Shown here in pieces: positions 33,040-44,596 of a stretch of 64,000 nt of DNA. Each line of letters starts with the position of its first letter. The stretch's first letter is position 1. Location: NCBI GenBank assembly GCA_025331125.1, contig JAOALB010000046.1:124001-188000 (forward strand). Reading direction: 5' to 3'. The position numbers and the translations under genes are program-made. The notes beneath the pieces are model-generated. The model did not search any database. It saw only the letters and a program-made list of their open reading frames with translations, and was not told the DNA's origin. The stretch comes from Mycogone perniciosa (Eukaryota; Ascomycota; Sordariomycetes; Hypocreales; Hypocreaceae).

Positions 33040-35100
33040 CATGAGGGGACAAGTATGGACTTGCTATTGAGACCTTGAGGTCCCACAGGTAGGGACTGGT
33101 ATAGTGCCAATGTTGGCTTTGCGGCCACGTTCCTAGCACCCCTGCAAGCGAATCACCATATGATGCTGCAGAGACACTGCACGTTGCAGGTAGGAACAAT
33201 TTCCCGCGGAGGCTTGAGTAATAGTAATACTAGTACTAGCACTTTGCAGTAATGTGCGGGCCAATGCAGTGTGGGTAGATGGCAGGATGTGATTGATTAC
33301 CGCTGTTTCGAGATTTCGGTGATGGGTCAGGTTCCCCGCGCCCAGCCGGACTATGAGGTTCAAAAGGAGGAAACCTCCCCCCCATCGTCGCATTGCCTGC
33401 TGAAGCTATTTGAGAATATTTAAGATCCCCAAGGTTCGGCAGAATCTTTGTTTCGTGGTGTGTTGGTCCTTCGCCCCTGTCATTGATTGAAAACGGCGCC
33501 AACCGAGCAACCGAGCGAAGCCGCTACCAACGCCGAAGCGGGAGAAGCGGGAGGAGCCTCTAGGACAAAAGGCCACGGCAGCATTTCATCAACAAGCGAA
33601 CCCTCTTATCAATTTTTTTTTGCTTCCTGTTGCTGGCTGGTGCATGATAATACGAAGTTTGGGCCTGACGAATTAACGAAACCTGAATGCTTTACGACTA
33701 CGGGAGGAGGTTCTGAGAAACTGGCGCAAACGTCAACTGCAGATCGTGGGACCAACGAAACAAGGGAACGCTTGTGGCTGTTTGGGTTTGTTGAGCCAGA
33801 CCGACCGTTCAATCGAGTCATTTTTCCCCGCCTCTCGAGTTTCCAGATCCAACATTGCAGGTGGGCGTTTCATTGAGAGAGGGTTTCGCCGTTGTGGTGC
33901 GTCCCGACTGATCCGACTGGCTGTGTGCCTGCAGCCTGTGTCTCTCCGACTCACCCTCGTTGGAGGCATTGATCTGCCGCAGGGACTATTTGTCAGTGTT
34001 CGGCATAGCATTATTAACACCAAATACTGTTTTGGGGAACCAGAGAACCACTGAGAGTCGAGATAGACAACACATTGCCTATCAGCAAAAAATTGGCGCG
34101 TCCTTTCCCACTCTCGTTGGAGAGTCGCCTTCGTATACGGCCCTTTTCTGGTCGGTCACAAGCCCGGACCATAATTCGCTCCGCAACGAGGCGCGGGAAG
34201 GCCCCCGCCCTGTGGGTGAGAGTCTAGAGAGGATTATTACCGAAGAGTCTTGGCTGGGCTTGGGCCAATGCCTATTTGCCCGGCCAGCACATTCAACACC
34301 GTCAAGACGACGTCCCACGACGGCAAAGCTGAAGGGCCGGGCGTTGCATGGCGCAATGGCCTGGGGGAGGAGGATGATTGTGATAGCGTTGGCAACAGCA
34401 GCAACAGCAGCAGCAGAAGCAGTAGCAGAGTCAAAGTCGGCGGTAGACGGACGTCGTTTATCAGCGCCATGTGTTCGGTGCTAGCCTTGCTGGTCCTGAT
34501 TGGGGTGAGTTCCTGTCTCGTTTTGGTGTCTTTCTTTTCCTCCCGCCACCTCCTATCATAGGAGAACCATGTCCCTATCCTGTCACCACACCATCTGCCA
34601 AATGTCATGACAATCCCATGACGATACTCCAACCTTGGCAACCCGTCCCCAACGCCATAATCTGGTGTGGTGGCGACGCTAAGCAAGCATGGAATAATCT
34701 TTGCTCGGCCAAACCGCCCCGCGTCTGTCCCCAGAGCTGGGGCTAATCCCTGCATCTGCAGAGACTGAGCCAAATGCAGCACAACAAGCCAACAAGCCTT
34801 AGCACTTTGCTCAAGGTTGGAGCAGTGGGGAGTATATTGTACTTCGTACACGGCCACCTCGCCTTTTTGTGGCTCGCTAACGGTACCACTCAAAATCTCT
34901 AGCTCACCCATCTTGTGCTCCATGACGCCAAGCTGCACCTCCTCCAGCTCCGGTCGTTCCAGCTTTTCACCTCACGCCACCCCTTCTTCTTCGTCCCGTC
35001 GTCTCTTTTCCCTCATCCCCTACAACTCGCTGTGTCCGAACCTGTCTGCCCGAACCTCACGCCCTTCCCTACCTCGCCGCCGACATCGCGAGTCCTCACC
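33040..35100. other. Intergenic, 2.06 kb upstream of glucokinase, no gene seen
   Basis: Contains a CAG/CAA-rich simple repeat (34394-34430) and a TACTTCGTA word at 34840. ORFs up to about 230 codons on either strand have repetitive or biased composition and no domain. Confidence 0.55.
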
Positions 35101-36975
35101 ATGGGCCTAACCGAGCACACGAACCGGGTTGTGTCCCAATTCGAGTTTACCGACGAGGAAGTCAATCGCCATGTCCAGGAGTTCCTGAAGCAGATGGGTA
35201 GGTTCAAAGTCTTGCGCGCCGCAGTTGCGCCACCCAGGACGGCCACGCTCACCATTCTTCCATCATAGCCGAGGGGTTAGAGAAGGACGGCACCAGTCTC
35301 AGTCAGATCCCTACGTACGTCACTGGCGTGCCCAACGGCACCGAGAAGGTACGCATTCGCAAGCCATGAGCTCCCGAAACATGACCGCTCAGCTAAAACC
35401 AATCTTTCCTTGTTCAATAGGGCGTATACCTTGCCGTGGACTTGGGCGGAACCAACTTCCGTGTCTGCTCCGTCACCCTCAATGGTGACACGACTTTCAA
35501 CCTGACCTACAACAAGGTCCCCATCCCGAAGGAGCTCATGGTGGCTAAAAAGGCTACCGACCTCTTCGCCTTCTTAGCAAAGCAGATTGAGCTCTTCCTC
35601 CGAGAGCACCACGCCGACCAGTTTGTGAGCCACGCACACCGTCGCAATACTTCTAGCACCCCTCAAGGCTACCGAGACGAGAACATCTTCCGCCTCGGCT
35701 TCACATTCAGCTTCCCAGTGCAGCAGCTTGGTATCAACAAGGGCAAGCTGATAAGATGGACCAAAGGTTTTGACATTCCGGATGCCATTGGCAAGGATGT
35801 TTGCGAGCTACTTCAGAACGAAATCGACCGACTTGGCCTCCCCGTCAAGGTGGCTGCCCTGGTCAATGACACCGTAGGAACACTAATGGCGCGCTCCTAC
35901 ACTTCAACTGGGAAGCACCGCTCTCTCCTCGGTGCCATATTTGGCACTGGTACAAATGGTGCCTACATTGAGAAGGCAGCAAACATCAAGAAACCTATCA
36001 GCGGCGAGTACGATGCCTCAACGGGCGAGATGGTGATCAACGTTGAATGGGGCTCATTCGATAATCAGCTCAATGTTCTTCCCTTGACTCCTTGGGACAA
36101 GACATTGGACACGGAGAGTGTTAACCCCGGCATCCAGATGTACGAGAAGCGTGTCTCCGGCATGTTCCTTGGTGAGATCGTTCGATTGGCCATTGTTGAT
36201 ATGATCAACGACGAGCAGGCGTCTCTGTTCAGGGATGAAAATTCGAGCTCCAACGACTGGGCTACAACAACGAGTATCAGCCCCAAATCTGGACTTCGGC
36301 AACAGTGGGGTCTGGACACTGCTGTCCTGTCGGTGGCAGCAGCTGACAACACGCCTGAGTTGTCCACCATCCGACAGGAACTCGAAAACCTGCTGCATGT
36401 GTACACACCCTCCCTGGAAGACGCTCAGGCATTCAAGGACGTCGCCAATGCTGTCGTTCGTCGAGCCGCTAGGTTGTCGGCCGTAGCGATTGGTGCCATC
36501 GCCATCCAGTCGGGCAAGCTGGATGACCCAGAGGAGGAAGTCATTGATGTTGGTGTTGACGGCAGCTTGGTCGAGCATTATCCCTTCTTCCGGGACATGA
36601 TTTACGAGGCCCTGCGTGCGATTGACGGTATCGGCCCTGAAGGCGCCAACAAGATCCGCATTGGAATCGCTAAGGACGGTAGCGGAGTTGGCGCTGCACT
36701 GATTGCCCTCATCGCCGCGCGGATGGAGAAGCCAGGCGATTTCCTGGCTGATTTGCGGCGCGATATCAAGCGATCACTTTCACGGACGCTTGAGTCTCCT
36801 GGTATGTTTATCACAACAGAGCTAAATAGAGCATTTCTTCTTCTTCTTTCTTCTGTGCATTAGCTGACCATTCGCAACAGTCGAGGAACCATCTTCCATT
36901 TCAACCACCACATTAGTGGCCGCCGCTGTTGGGATTGCAGCAGTTGCAGCTCTTTGGTGGATTCGGTCTCGTTAG
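35101..36975 (+). CDS. Glucokinase with C-terminal membrane segment
   Basis: Four exons (35101-35197, 35269-35348, 35421-36801, 36881-36975) with introns of 71, 72 and 79 nt give 550 residues. The hexokinase fold is complete: phosphate-1 loop VDLGGTNFRV (residues 65-74), LGFTFSFPVQQ with the sugar-contact region, the catalytic Asp in ALVNDTVGTL (D209), FGTGTNGAYIE, WGSFDNQLNVLP and the adenosine motif IAKDGSGVGAALIAL. It phosphorylates glucose to glucose 6-phosphate, and the motif spelling fits fungal glucokinase better than hexokinase. The last exon adds TTTLVAAAVGIAAVAALWWI (about residues 528-547) followed by RSR, a single hydrophobic helix at the extreme C-terminus. This is unexpected for a cytosolic kinase. 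Unspliced intron 3 would end the protein 20 residues after exon 3 without this helix. Confidence 0.93.
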
Positions 36976-37377
36976 GCGAGGTTCATTGGGAATGATGAAA
37001 TTGACGTTTGTGGGTCTAGGCAAGGCGTCATTTGTACGGGTGAATGAAATGGGGGGAAAATGTATATGTGAACAGTATCATGGTAAAAAAGAATGAACAC
37101 ACTCAGATGAGCAATCAGCAGCTGGACATTGGGAACCTTTTTTGTCTCATTGGTGTGTAGTGTATCTTGGCCTCGGGTCGATAGTAGTAGGTCTAATGGA
37201 TTATGTATATGTAGATGGCAATGATCCCTTTTTTTCTTTCATATATATCGAATGGTTATATGTCGATGGCATCATCTGTTGATATCAAGTATGCTATCCT
37301 CTGGATAACATTACTCGTGGAATCATACAACCATCGCATTTTTCTGTTATTTTTTGGCATTTGACGGAATCGGCCCC
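36976..37377. other. Intergenic, 0.4 kb between convergent genes
   Basis: 3' flanks of glucokinase and the NAA50-like gene; AT-richer, no gene seen. Confidence 0.6.
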
Positions 37378-38493
37378 TCAGCTTCCATAAGCCGCGGCTG
37401 GGTAGGATCTGTCCTTCTTTTTCCTAGCCGTAGAGCTACTCCTAGAGCTCGCGCTGGACCCAGGCTCGCTGCCGTTCCTTTTAGGCGGTGCGAGGAGAGA
37501 CGGGGCCATGTCTGCTGGGAGGTCGTTCCACTCTGTTTCAGCTCGTTGGTTCTGGTAGGATTGTCCATTCCCAACGCGAGAGGACGGCTGGGTGCTGCTG
37601 CTGACGTCGCTGTCTGCCGGAGAAGAGTTCGATACAGGTGGGAGGTTCATCACAGCTGCGGTGGTGCTGGGCATGACTGGTCGCGTGACGGCTGGTGGTG
37701 CACCGGAGGAAGGGAGTGCGCTCCGGACAGAGGCGCTGACAGGACGGGAGACGAGCCAGGCGGAATCAGGGCGGAGTTTGAAGTAGTAGCCTTTGATGGG
37801 GTGTTGTTGACGTTTGAAACCGCGGGCTTCATACCAATGCAGGCCTTCGTCGTTCTCAGTCCAGACATGGGCTGTGACGGTCTCGACGTTGAGAGAAGGG
37901 TCGGTCACGGCGGTGGCGATGATGGTATCTAGTGCGGCGGCGATTAGGCCCATGGAGCGATAGGGCGAGAGCAAGCAGAGCGACTGGATGTATATGTTCT
38001 GGGAGATCTGGCGCCCGGAGGAGTTGGTGTCCATGTCGGGCTCGACACGACAGACAAGGGCACCGATGATCTTGGGGCTGTCGCCATCGTGGGTCCAAGT
38101 GATGACACGGGAGAAACGGTCAGCAGAGGGGTCAGCGGCGCGTTGGTAGAAGGTGTCGGGATAGCTAACAGGGAGGAGGAGGGAGTTGAGGCGACGGAGG
38201 GGGTTGATATCGTTGGTTGTGATGGAGCGAATGGCAGCTTCGCGGGGTAAATTCGGGGCCGGAGGTAGTGGTGAGGCGGTATCGGAGACGGCAGAAGCTG
38301 TAGAAGGAGGAGCAGATGTTACGGGGGGAGGCGGCGTGGTGCCCTGGACCGTGTTGTTGATGTTGTTGTTGGTATTGTTGTTGTTGTTGTTGTTGTTGTT
38401 GCTTGAGGCCGGAGGAGGTGCGTATTTCGGAGTCTTGGCTTGGAAGAATGACCGGATCGAGAGTTGTGCCGGTTTGCTGGTCGGGAGGGACAT
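37378..38493 (-). CDS. NAA50-like N-alpha-acetyltransferase (GNAT) with N-terminal PIP-box-like motif
   Basis: Single exon, 371 residues from the ATG at 38493. The GNAT core shows the NAA50-type start NPLRRLNSLLLPVSYPDTFY, IIGALVCRVEP, the acetyl-CoA loop LSPYRSMGLIAAAL, and the C-terminal VTAHVWTENDEGLHWYEARG with FKRQQHPIKGYYF. NAA50 acetylates protein N-termini, often with NatA at the ribosome, and its fly homologue San is needed for sister-chromatid cohesion. Residues 10-17, QLSIRSFF, match the PCNA-interacting consensus QxxIxxFF; a polyasparagine tract and a Pro/Ser-rich linker separate it from the GNAT domain. The C-terminal 120 residues are disordered with a basic end. A start at 38538 would add 15 residues. 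Confidence 0.82.
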   Translation of the reverse strand: MSLPTSKPAQLSIRSFFQAKTPKYAPPPASSNNNNNNNNNTNNNINNTVQGTTPPPPVTSAPPSTASAVSDTASPLPPAPNLPREAAIRSITTNDINPLRRLNSLLLPVSYPDTFYQRAADPSADRFSRVITWTHDGDSPKIIGALVCRVEPDMDTNSSGRQISQNIYIQSLCLLSPYRSMGLIAAALDTIIATAVTDPSLNVETVTAHVWTENDEGLHWYEARGFKRQQHPIKGYYFKLRPDSAWLVSRPVSASVRSALPSSGAPPAVTRPVMPSTTAAVMNLPPVSNSSPADSDVSSSTQPSSRVGNGQSYQNQRAETEWNDLPADMAPSLLAPPKRNGSEPGSSASSRSSSTARKKKDRSYPAAAYGS

Positions 38494-39462
38494 GGTGGAT
38501 AGGCAGGCCGTTACAGCTGCACGGGAAAGGCAAGACAAGAGAGCCTACAGATCAGAAGTGAAAAGCAAAAAGATAAGAAGTGAAGAAGTGAAGAGACGAT
38601 GCTCAGAAGTGGTTGAGATGGTGATTTCAAGTACTCCGTACGTACTAGTGATACGGAATGCTGTACATTATTACCGAGCCCCTAAATTTAGTGCAAGCTT
38701 ATCAGCGCGATAAGGCCTCTAAGGGGGTTGGTGTGCTGCACACTGGCTGTTAGTCAGGGGGCGATCGCCTGGACCGAGCAGCGCTTCAGTGGGATTGCCG
38801 GGGTAATCTTAACACTGACTGGCTTTTTTCTGAAGGCGGCTCCAATAGGCAATGGAGTCTGTTCTGGGGTGGTTGGGAATTTTCCTTCCCCCGAAATCCG
38901 TGCAGCTTACAATTGCAATGCAATCATACCTTTTCAATTACACTTTTGGATGTGCTCAGGCACTTTAATTCCTCTCTCCCAATCCAACACTTTTAGCCCA
39001 CAGAGCTCCAGCGCTTTGTGCTTGGTCTATTAGTGCATCCATCCTCTGTGCTAGCCACTCATACGAAAGAAAAAAAACAAAGAAAGAAGAAGGCAAAGCA
39101 CAAGAACAAGGTCACAAGTCAGAAGCAGGGTTTGGGTAACCATCTCACTGCAGAGCACCTTTTTTCCGCCTTTGCATCATCTCCTCCCACCCCCAAGCCA
39201 AGTTACGCAGCGGAACCATGGTGCACTGTTAGTGCAAGCGATGAAAGCCTCCTGCGGCGCACTATCGACCTGAACCTTTACGACACTTTTGGGTGATACC
39301 ATTCCGGGGACCACCACTTCGCCCATAGTGGTCGGCATCATCACACGACGCAGAGTTGCACAGAAGCCGACAACACATCTCTCAGCCTTTTTTTTTTTCG
39401 GAACTTTTTTATTATTATTATCCCTGTCCCCGTCACAGAGCTCTTAGGAAAGGCATCATATC
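38494..39462. other. Divergent promoter region, 0.97 kb
   Basis: Between the NAA50-like and Sgf11-like genes. One TACTCCGTACGTAC element at 38632-38645; A-rich and T-rich tracts near 39063 and 39390. No gene seen. Confidence 0.55.
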
Positions 39463-40742
39463 ATGTCTTCAACCACTGGTCGGGCGGGTATAATCCGCGC
39501 TCGAGATGATGCTGGCAGTATGGACAAGCTGGTATGTATGCGTCTGCTGCAATGCTTCTGGCAACTTTTTGGGCTGCTTCCTCAGCCCTCCCCGACGGCG
39601 AGGCGACGTATCGCATCATGATCCAGCAACCGCAGACATGTATCAATGGATAAGAGAACAACCCTGCTGACATTCCTTCTGCGTCGCTCTAGGCACATGC
39701 CGTACTCGATGACGTGCTGTACAACATCGTGTCCGACCTCTTAATGAAAACGCATCGAGAAGAGAAGACGGCGAGAGCAATGACGGCCGCAATCCGGATA
39801 GAGAAGCTGGCTTCTGATGCCTCGGAGAACTCCACGCCCGATTCCAGACCCGATGTACGAGTCGAGACCGATGCGGCCATCTACGAGGACGGCCGGGTGC
39901 TCCTCAAAGACAATCCTCTGAAGACGACAAAGGATATCCTCTGCCCCCGATGCCATCTACCCCGATTACTGTACCCAACCGACGGAAAGGGAGCTAAGAA
40001 ACCCGACCCGACCATCACCTACTGCAAGAAACATCCATACATCGAAAAGCCTGGATGCGACATCTACGGCCAGAGCTGGGTGGGACCAGGTCCTGGGAGG
40101 GGAAAGAAAAAGAAGGACATGGAGAAGAAGGACGGAAACGCGGATTCATCGGCCCCCGAGCAACGGCCCCCCAACGTCCTCTCGTTCCCTTCTGCTACGT
40201 GCAGCAAGTGCAAGAGGTGTATTCTTGTTACTCGACTGAACAACCACATGGGTTCCTGCATCGGCAACAGTGGCCGAAATGCTAGTCGGGCGGCTGCTCA
40301 GAAGATGAACGGCGGCGCCTCGCATGAACCTACACCACCTCCATCTCAGAAGGCGACTCCCACGCCGGCATCCCGCGCTGCAAGCCCGAGGAAACGTGAG
40401 GCGAGCGAAGACGAAGAGGACTCGGAGAACAGCCACAAAAAGAAGAAGATAAAACATACGTTGACCAAGAAGGTCATCATCAAGACCAAGCCATCTCTGA
40501 AGAAGGAGAAGATGAAGAGCAGCTCGCTGAGCCAGGAGCAAAAGGCCGATTATGACGACGGCCCAGAATTACCGGTTGAGAAGGTGCTGAGTAAGGCCAA
40601 GGCAAAGATGGAGAGCCCGATAAAGAAACTAAAAGTCACCAAACCCCCTATGAGCTCACCCATGTCGAAGAATGGCAGGGATGCAGATGGAGAGTCAGAG
40701 TCATCAGGAACTTTGTCTTCACCACCTGCAGCCCATCATTAG
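39463..40742 (+). CDS. Sgf11-type zinc-finger nuclear protein, candidate SAGA subunit
   Basis: Exons 39463-39531 and 39693-40742 with a 161-nt intron give 372 residues. The order is: an amphipathic helix (about residues 26-45, VLDDVLYNIVSDLLMKTH); a first Cys/His cluster with CPRC (107/110), C134, H137 and C145; a Lys-rich linker; then CSKC-x11-H-x3-C (193, 196, 208, 212) with a conserved RL before the His. That spacing and the preceding helix match Sgf11, which ties the Ubp8 deubiquitinase to SAGA. The C-terminal 160 residues are highly basic with Ser/Pro and acidic patches, so a nuclear location is likely. It is longer than yeast Sgf11 and has an extra zinc cluster, so the assignment is a candidate, not certain. 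Confidence 0.7.
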
Positions 40743-41344
40743 ACAGATATACGAGGGCAGCTACACTCGTGGCTTCAACTCGACTTGAAGCTTTCGGGTA
40801 ACCTTTGATTACGGAGCTTGTGTTCACTAAATAGGCCACACGAATGGCCCATACCAGGAGACCTGTGTGCAAGCAATCTTGCTGAGAAAAAGAAAAAGAA
40901 CATCCTTGCGGTGGCCGGGGAGCTCGCCGTTTCCTATGGGGTTGGGTATGGATAGACACGATGCCGAGACAGGTTTTTCCCGCTTTTTTTTTCTTTTTTC
41001 TTTTTTTGCTTTCCGTGGAATTGTATTATCGTTCAGAAACAATCATCATCTGCATCTTACAAGCGGCCGGGGATTGGCTAGGATTGGGCTGGCTCAAGAA
41101 GATGACCAAACGAAGCATCCCGAGGAAAAGGGTCATGGCGTTAGGGGGTACAAGGTCTGTTGTTGCGTAATGATTATAAAAACAAGGGATTATCTTTTCT
41201 TTCGGCTATAATATTCTGTCGCCAACTGTGGTTGATGTGATATCTCATGTATTGCTTTACAACTCCCAACGCCATACCATGTAAATCTGAATGTAAATGA
41301 CACCATGGAATCAAGCACGCTCCTCAGCCGATTGAATGGCTTTT
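40743..41344. other. Intergenic, 0.6 kb between convergent genes
   Basis: 3' flanks only; long T-rich tract near 40983-41010. No gene seen. Confidence 0.6.
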
Positions 41345-41895
41345 TTATATCTCCTCTTCACTCTCTAGCACCCGCGCATTGAGTATTTTGACCTCCTCGA
41401 CCGGTCTATCCTCTGCCCCCGTCGGAACCAGGCCCATGCGCTTCACGACGCCCAACCCATTCTTGACTCTGCCAAAGATGGTATGCTTACCATCCAGCCA
41501 GGGCGTAGGCGCCAGGGTAATGAAGAACTGAGAGCCGTTTGTGTTGGGCCCGGCATTGGCCATGCTGAGGATACCCGCGCCGGTGTGTTTGAGGGCCGGG
41601 TCGATTTCGTCTTCGAACTTGTCGCCGTAGATAGACGAGCCGCCGCGGCCGGTGCCAGTGGGATCGCCGCCTTGGATCATGAAGTCGGGGATAATGCGGT
41701 GGAAGATGGTGGAGGCGTAGTAGCCGCGGCGGATGAGGGTGGTGAAGTTGGTGCAGGTTTTGGGCGCGTGGTTGGTGTAGAGCTCGAGGGTGATGGAGCC
41801 CTGGAATGCGTTGGTTAGATCTGAGTTGGGCTGCAGGAGATGTGGTTTAGGGGAGAACATACCATTGAGGTCTCCAAAAGTATGTTTGTTGTCAT
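41345..41895 (-). CDS. Cyclophilin, PPIL1/Cyp1-type peptidyl-prolyl isomerase
   Basis: Exons 41863-41895 (33 nt) and 41345-41800 with a 62-nt phase-0 intron give 162 residues, the typical compact single-domain size. Splicing yields ETSMGSITLELYTNHAPKTC. Active-site residues are present: R46, F51 and Q54 in FHRIIPDFMIQGGDP, LSMANAGPNTNGSQFFI, and W112/H117 in WLDGKHTIFG. It catalyses Xaa-Pro cis-trans isomerisation. The PPIL1 group is associated with the activated spliceosome in the nucleus, which is inferred here from family likeness. The gene is divergent from the signal peptide peptidase gene (535 bp between starts). Confidence 0.95.
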
Positions 41896-42430
41896 TTTGG
41901 GGGGGTCAATTGCGGTACTAGCAGCGAATATCAATATCGATATCTGTAAATGTTGAGTTGGTGTAGGTGTGAAGCTGTAAAATATAGAGGGGCGCTGTAA
42001 CAGCGGGACGAGGCTGAAGATGCTCCCGCTGCAAAGCACCAAGCTAGTGCAGGCTTGCGGCGCCATTGGCTGCCTGGCTCAGTGTGGCTTTAGCGGCTTG
42101 TAGTGATGTCTTTCACCCAAGTCTGCTGCTGCAATAACTACGACTACCAGAACATAACCTACATCTGTGTCAAACACAGGCTTTCTTTATTCTTTCGCTT
42201 CTAGTCGCACATTCTTTCGAATTACGGCCGTTTCTGTTGGGTTTCCGACTCTTTATATAGATCATCGGACTACGGAGTACGCGATTCCTCTGAGATGCGG
42301 TTAAGTCAGACATCAACAGCGCAATTCGTCAGCTTCCACAGTTGAGACCACGTTTTCAGCCTTTTAAGCAACCGCATCCTTTTATCAAGCGAAATACTTC
42401 ATTCTCGCTCAACAAACACCAGGTTTCGAT
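41896..42430. other. Divergent promoter region, 0.54 kb
   Basis: Between cyclophilin and signal peptide peptidase genes. TTTATATAG near 42251 is a possible TATA element for the latter, and TACGGAGTA lies at 42271. Confidence 0.5.
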
Positions 42431-44203
42431 ATGTCGGACTCAGCTTCGGCGACCATAGGCCCCTTGGGCGGCCATTTTGGCAATCTCAATGCTACATCCA
42501 ACAGCACCGTGGTTTCGCAGCCAACAATCCTGAGCTTTCTCCAGGACTTCGACTTCCTCCTCCTGGAGCTCAAACTCGTGGGCGGTGCGCTGGGAATCAT
42601 CTATATCGGGGCTCATGCCTCATTACGCCGCCCACCATCAGCACTAGCAGCCAAGACCAAAAAGGGCCAGAAGAAGGATGACGACTCTTACTCTCAGGGC
42701 CTGGAGCTCTCTGATGCCATCTGGTTCCCGGTATTGGCTGCTATTATTCTCGTTGGCTTGTATTATCTCATTCATTGGCTCAAGGACCCGGCTATTCTGA
42801 ATACCCTTCTCCGGTGGTACATGTCTACCGTGTCGATAGGCAGCTCGCTGACTCTCTACTCACATGGCATGGAAGTGTTTACATCGTTTCTATTCCCTGT
42901 CTACTGGCGTGGCCGTGACGGATTGCTTCGCAAGGTAGACCAGAGGACAAGGGCTGTCAGAGTATGTGACGATGCGGGCAATCAAATCGAAGGTGCTGCT
43001 GCGACATCCAATCCACTTCCGGGTCTTCTCGCTCTCTTTGCACCATCAGAGGGGTTGCGGAAGAAAGCTTGGGATCTTCGCGACCTTGTGACAAGACACT
43101 GGGTTCTCAAGTTTTTCGCCCATGGTATGGGTGAAGAGACAACACGGATCAGGTTTTCCCATGTGATGGCCCTGTTTCTGTCTCTAGGGACTGCTCTGGT
43201 CTACTTCACGACTTCGTGGACCTTTTTGTCAAACATGCTTGGCTATGGCATGTGCTATGGGACGTTTCTGCTTCTTTCGCCGACGGACTTTCTTATCGGC
43301 TCCCTTGTTCTGTGGGGTCTGTTCTTTTATGACATTTTCATGGTGTTCTACACGTAAGTGCTCAGATCCGCATTGGTCACGAGGTTGTAAAGACTTACTT
43401 ACGGGTTTTATAGTCCATACATGGTGACCGTCGCAACCAAGCTGGACGTGCCCATCAAACTCACGTATCAGGCAGCCTCGAGACAGAGCATCCTCGGGTT
43501 AGGAGACATTGTGATCCCAGGCATGGTCATTGGCTGGGCACTACGACTTGACCTCTGGATGCACTATTTGCGAAAAATCAAGTATGAGTCTACCGACCTG
43601 AAGATTGTAGAGAAGGACTCTACATCTGGCGAGCGCATCACTCGAAGCGAGACAAAACACAAAGAAGTCAAGGCGCTGTACATCAACGCCAAGGGAAACT
43701 GGGGGGAGCGGGTATGGGCTCGCGGAACCTTGTTCCTTTCTTGTCCTCCGCATCTCCCTCCTGCAGTGGCTGCGTCAAAGTTCCGCAAGACATATTTTAT
43801 TGCATCCATGGTAGGGTACAGCTTGGGGATGATGGTCACGCTGGCCATGTTGTTGGTCTTTAAACGGGGACAGCCGGCGCTGCTGTATCTCGTGCCTGGT
43901 GTGCTTGGGTCTCTTTTGGTAACGAGTCTGGTGCGAGGAGAGTTTAAGCAGTTGTGGACCTACACGGAGGACGGAAGCTTGGATACGGTGGACGTAGTGG
44001 TTGATTTGGATGCGGAGGGAAATGCGATCAAGACAATCGGCAAACTCGAAGATGGAGTTGTCGACACGACTAAAGACAAGGGCAAGGAGGACGGTGGGGA
44101 TAAGGACAAAGATGCTACCAAAGATGTAGAGAAGCAGGGCAAGAAAGGACATCGAGTGTTTTCCCTTTCGCTCGATGCAGCGTCAGAGGACGAGGATGAT
44201 TAG
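42431..44203 (+). CDS. Signal peptide peptidase, intramembrane aspartyl protease
   Basis: Exons 42431-43353 and 43414-44203 with a 60-nt intron give 570 residues. The catalytic motifs of the presenilin/SPP fold are all present: YD in FFYDIFMVF (D301), GLGD in LGLGDIVIPG (D339), and PAL in GQPALLYLVP (462-464). About nine membrane helices can be traced. The N-terminus has NxT/NxS sites, expected on the luminal side. SPP cleaves signal peptides and some membrane proteins in the ER membrane. A loop of about 70 charged residues separates the GLGD helix from the PAL helix, and the tail is rich in Lys/Asp without a classical KKxx retrieval signal at the very end. The intron falls directly after the YD helix. 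Confidence 0.94.
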
Positions 44204-44596
44204 ACAGTTATGGCACGATACATGAATGATAGAATTGCGCACAATAGATTCCGGGCACTAAATAATCGTCTCACAACGACCGTCCTATTTGATCCAGGCC
44301 TATCTTGCAGTGTCTACTACATTTAATTCTCTGAGGTCTGTAATGGACGTCTCCAGGAGGAGAGTTGACAATATTGTTCAAGGGTTGACTGGGTTAGAAG
44401 CGGGGAACGATGTCTGATTGGCAGTGATGAAACATACACCTGAGACTTAATTGGGTTGCTCACACATGATTCAACTCACTCACCCACTCACTCACTCACT
44501 TTACTCACGCTTTAACACATCACAACCTCTCGAATAGATAAGGGGCAGAAAAAAAATCACAGTCCTTCGGCAGGCATTACACATCTCGTGCTGAAG
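44204..44596. other. Intergenic, 0.39 kb
   Basis: Between SPP and the phosphopantetheinyl transferase gene. Holds an (ACTC)n tract at 44474-44508. Confidence 0.6.
44474..44508. repeat. (ACTC)n microsatellite
   Basis: Seven or so imperfect 4-bp units about 90 bp upstream of the phosphopantetheinyl transferase ATG. Confidence 0.75.

Noticed and set aside
33487..33876. 129-codon ORF before glucokinase
   Set aside because: No recognisable domain, poor start context, unlike neighbouring genes in codon choice.
34237..34938. 233-codon minus-strand ORF upstream of glucokinase
   Set aside because: Polyleucine from a CAG repeat, no conserved motif.
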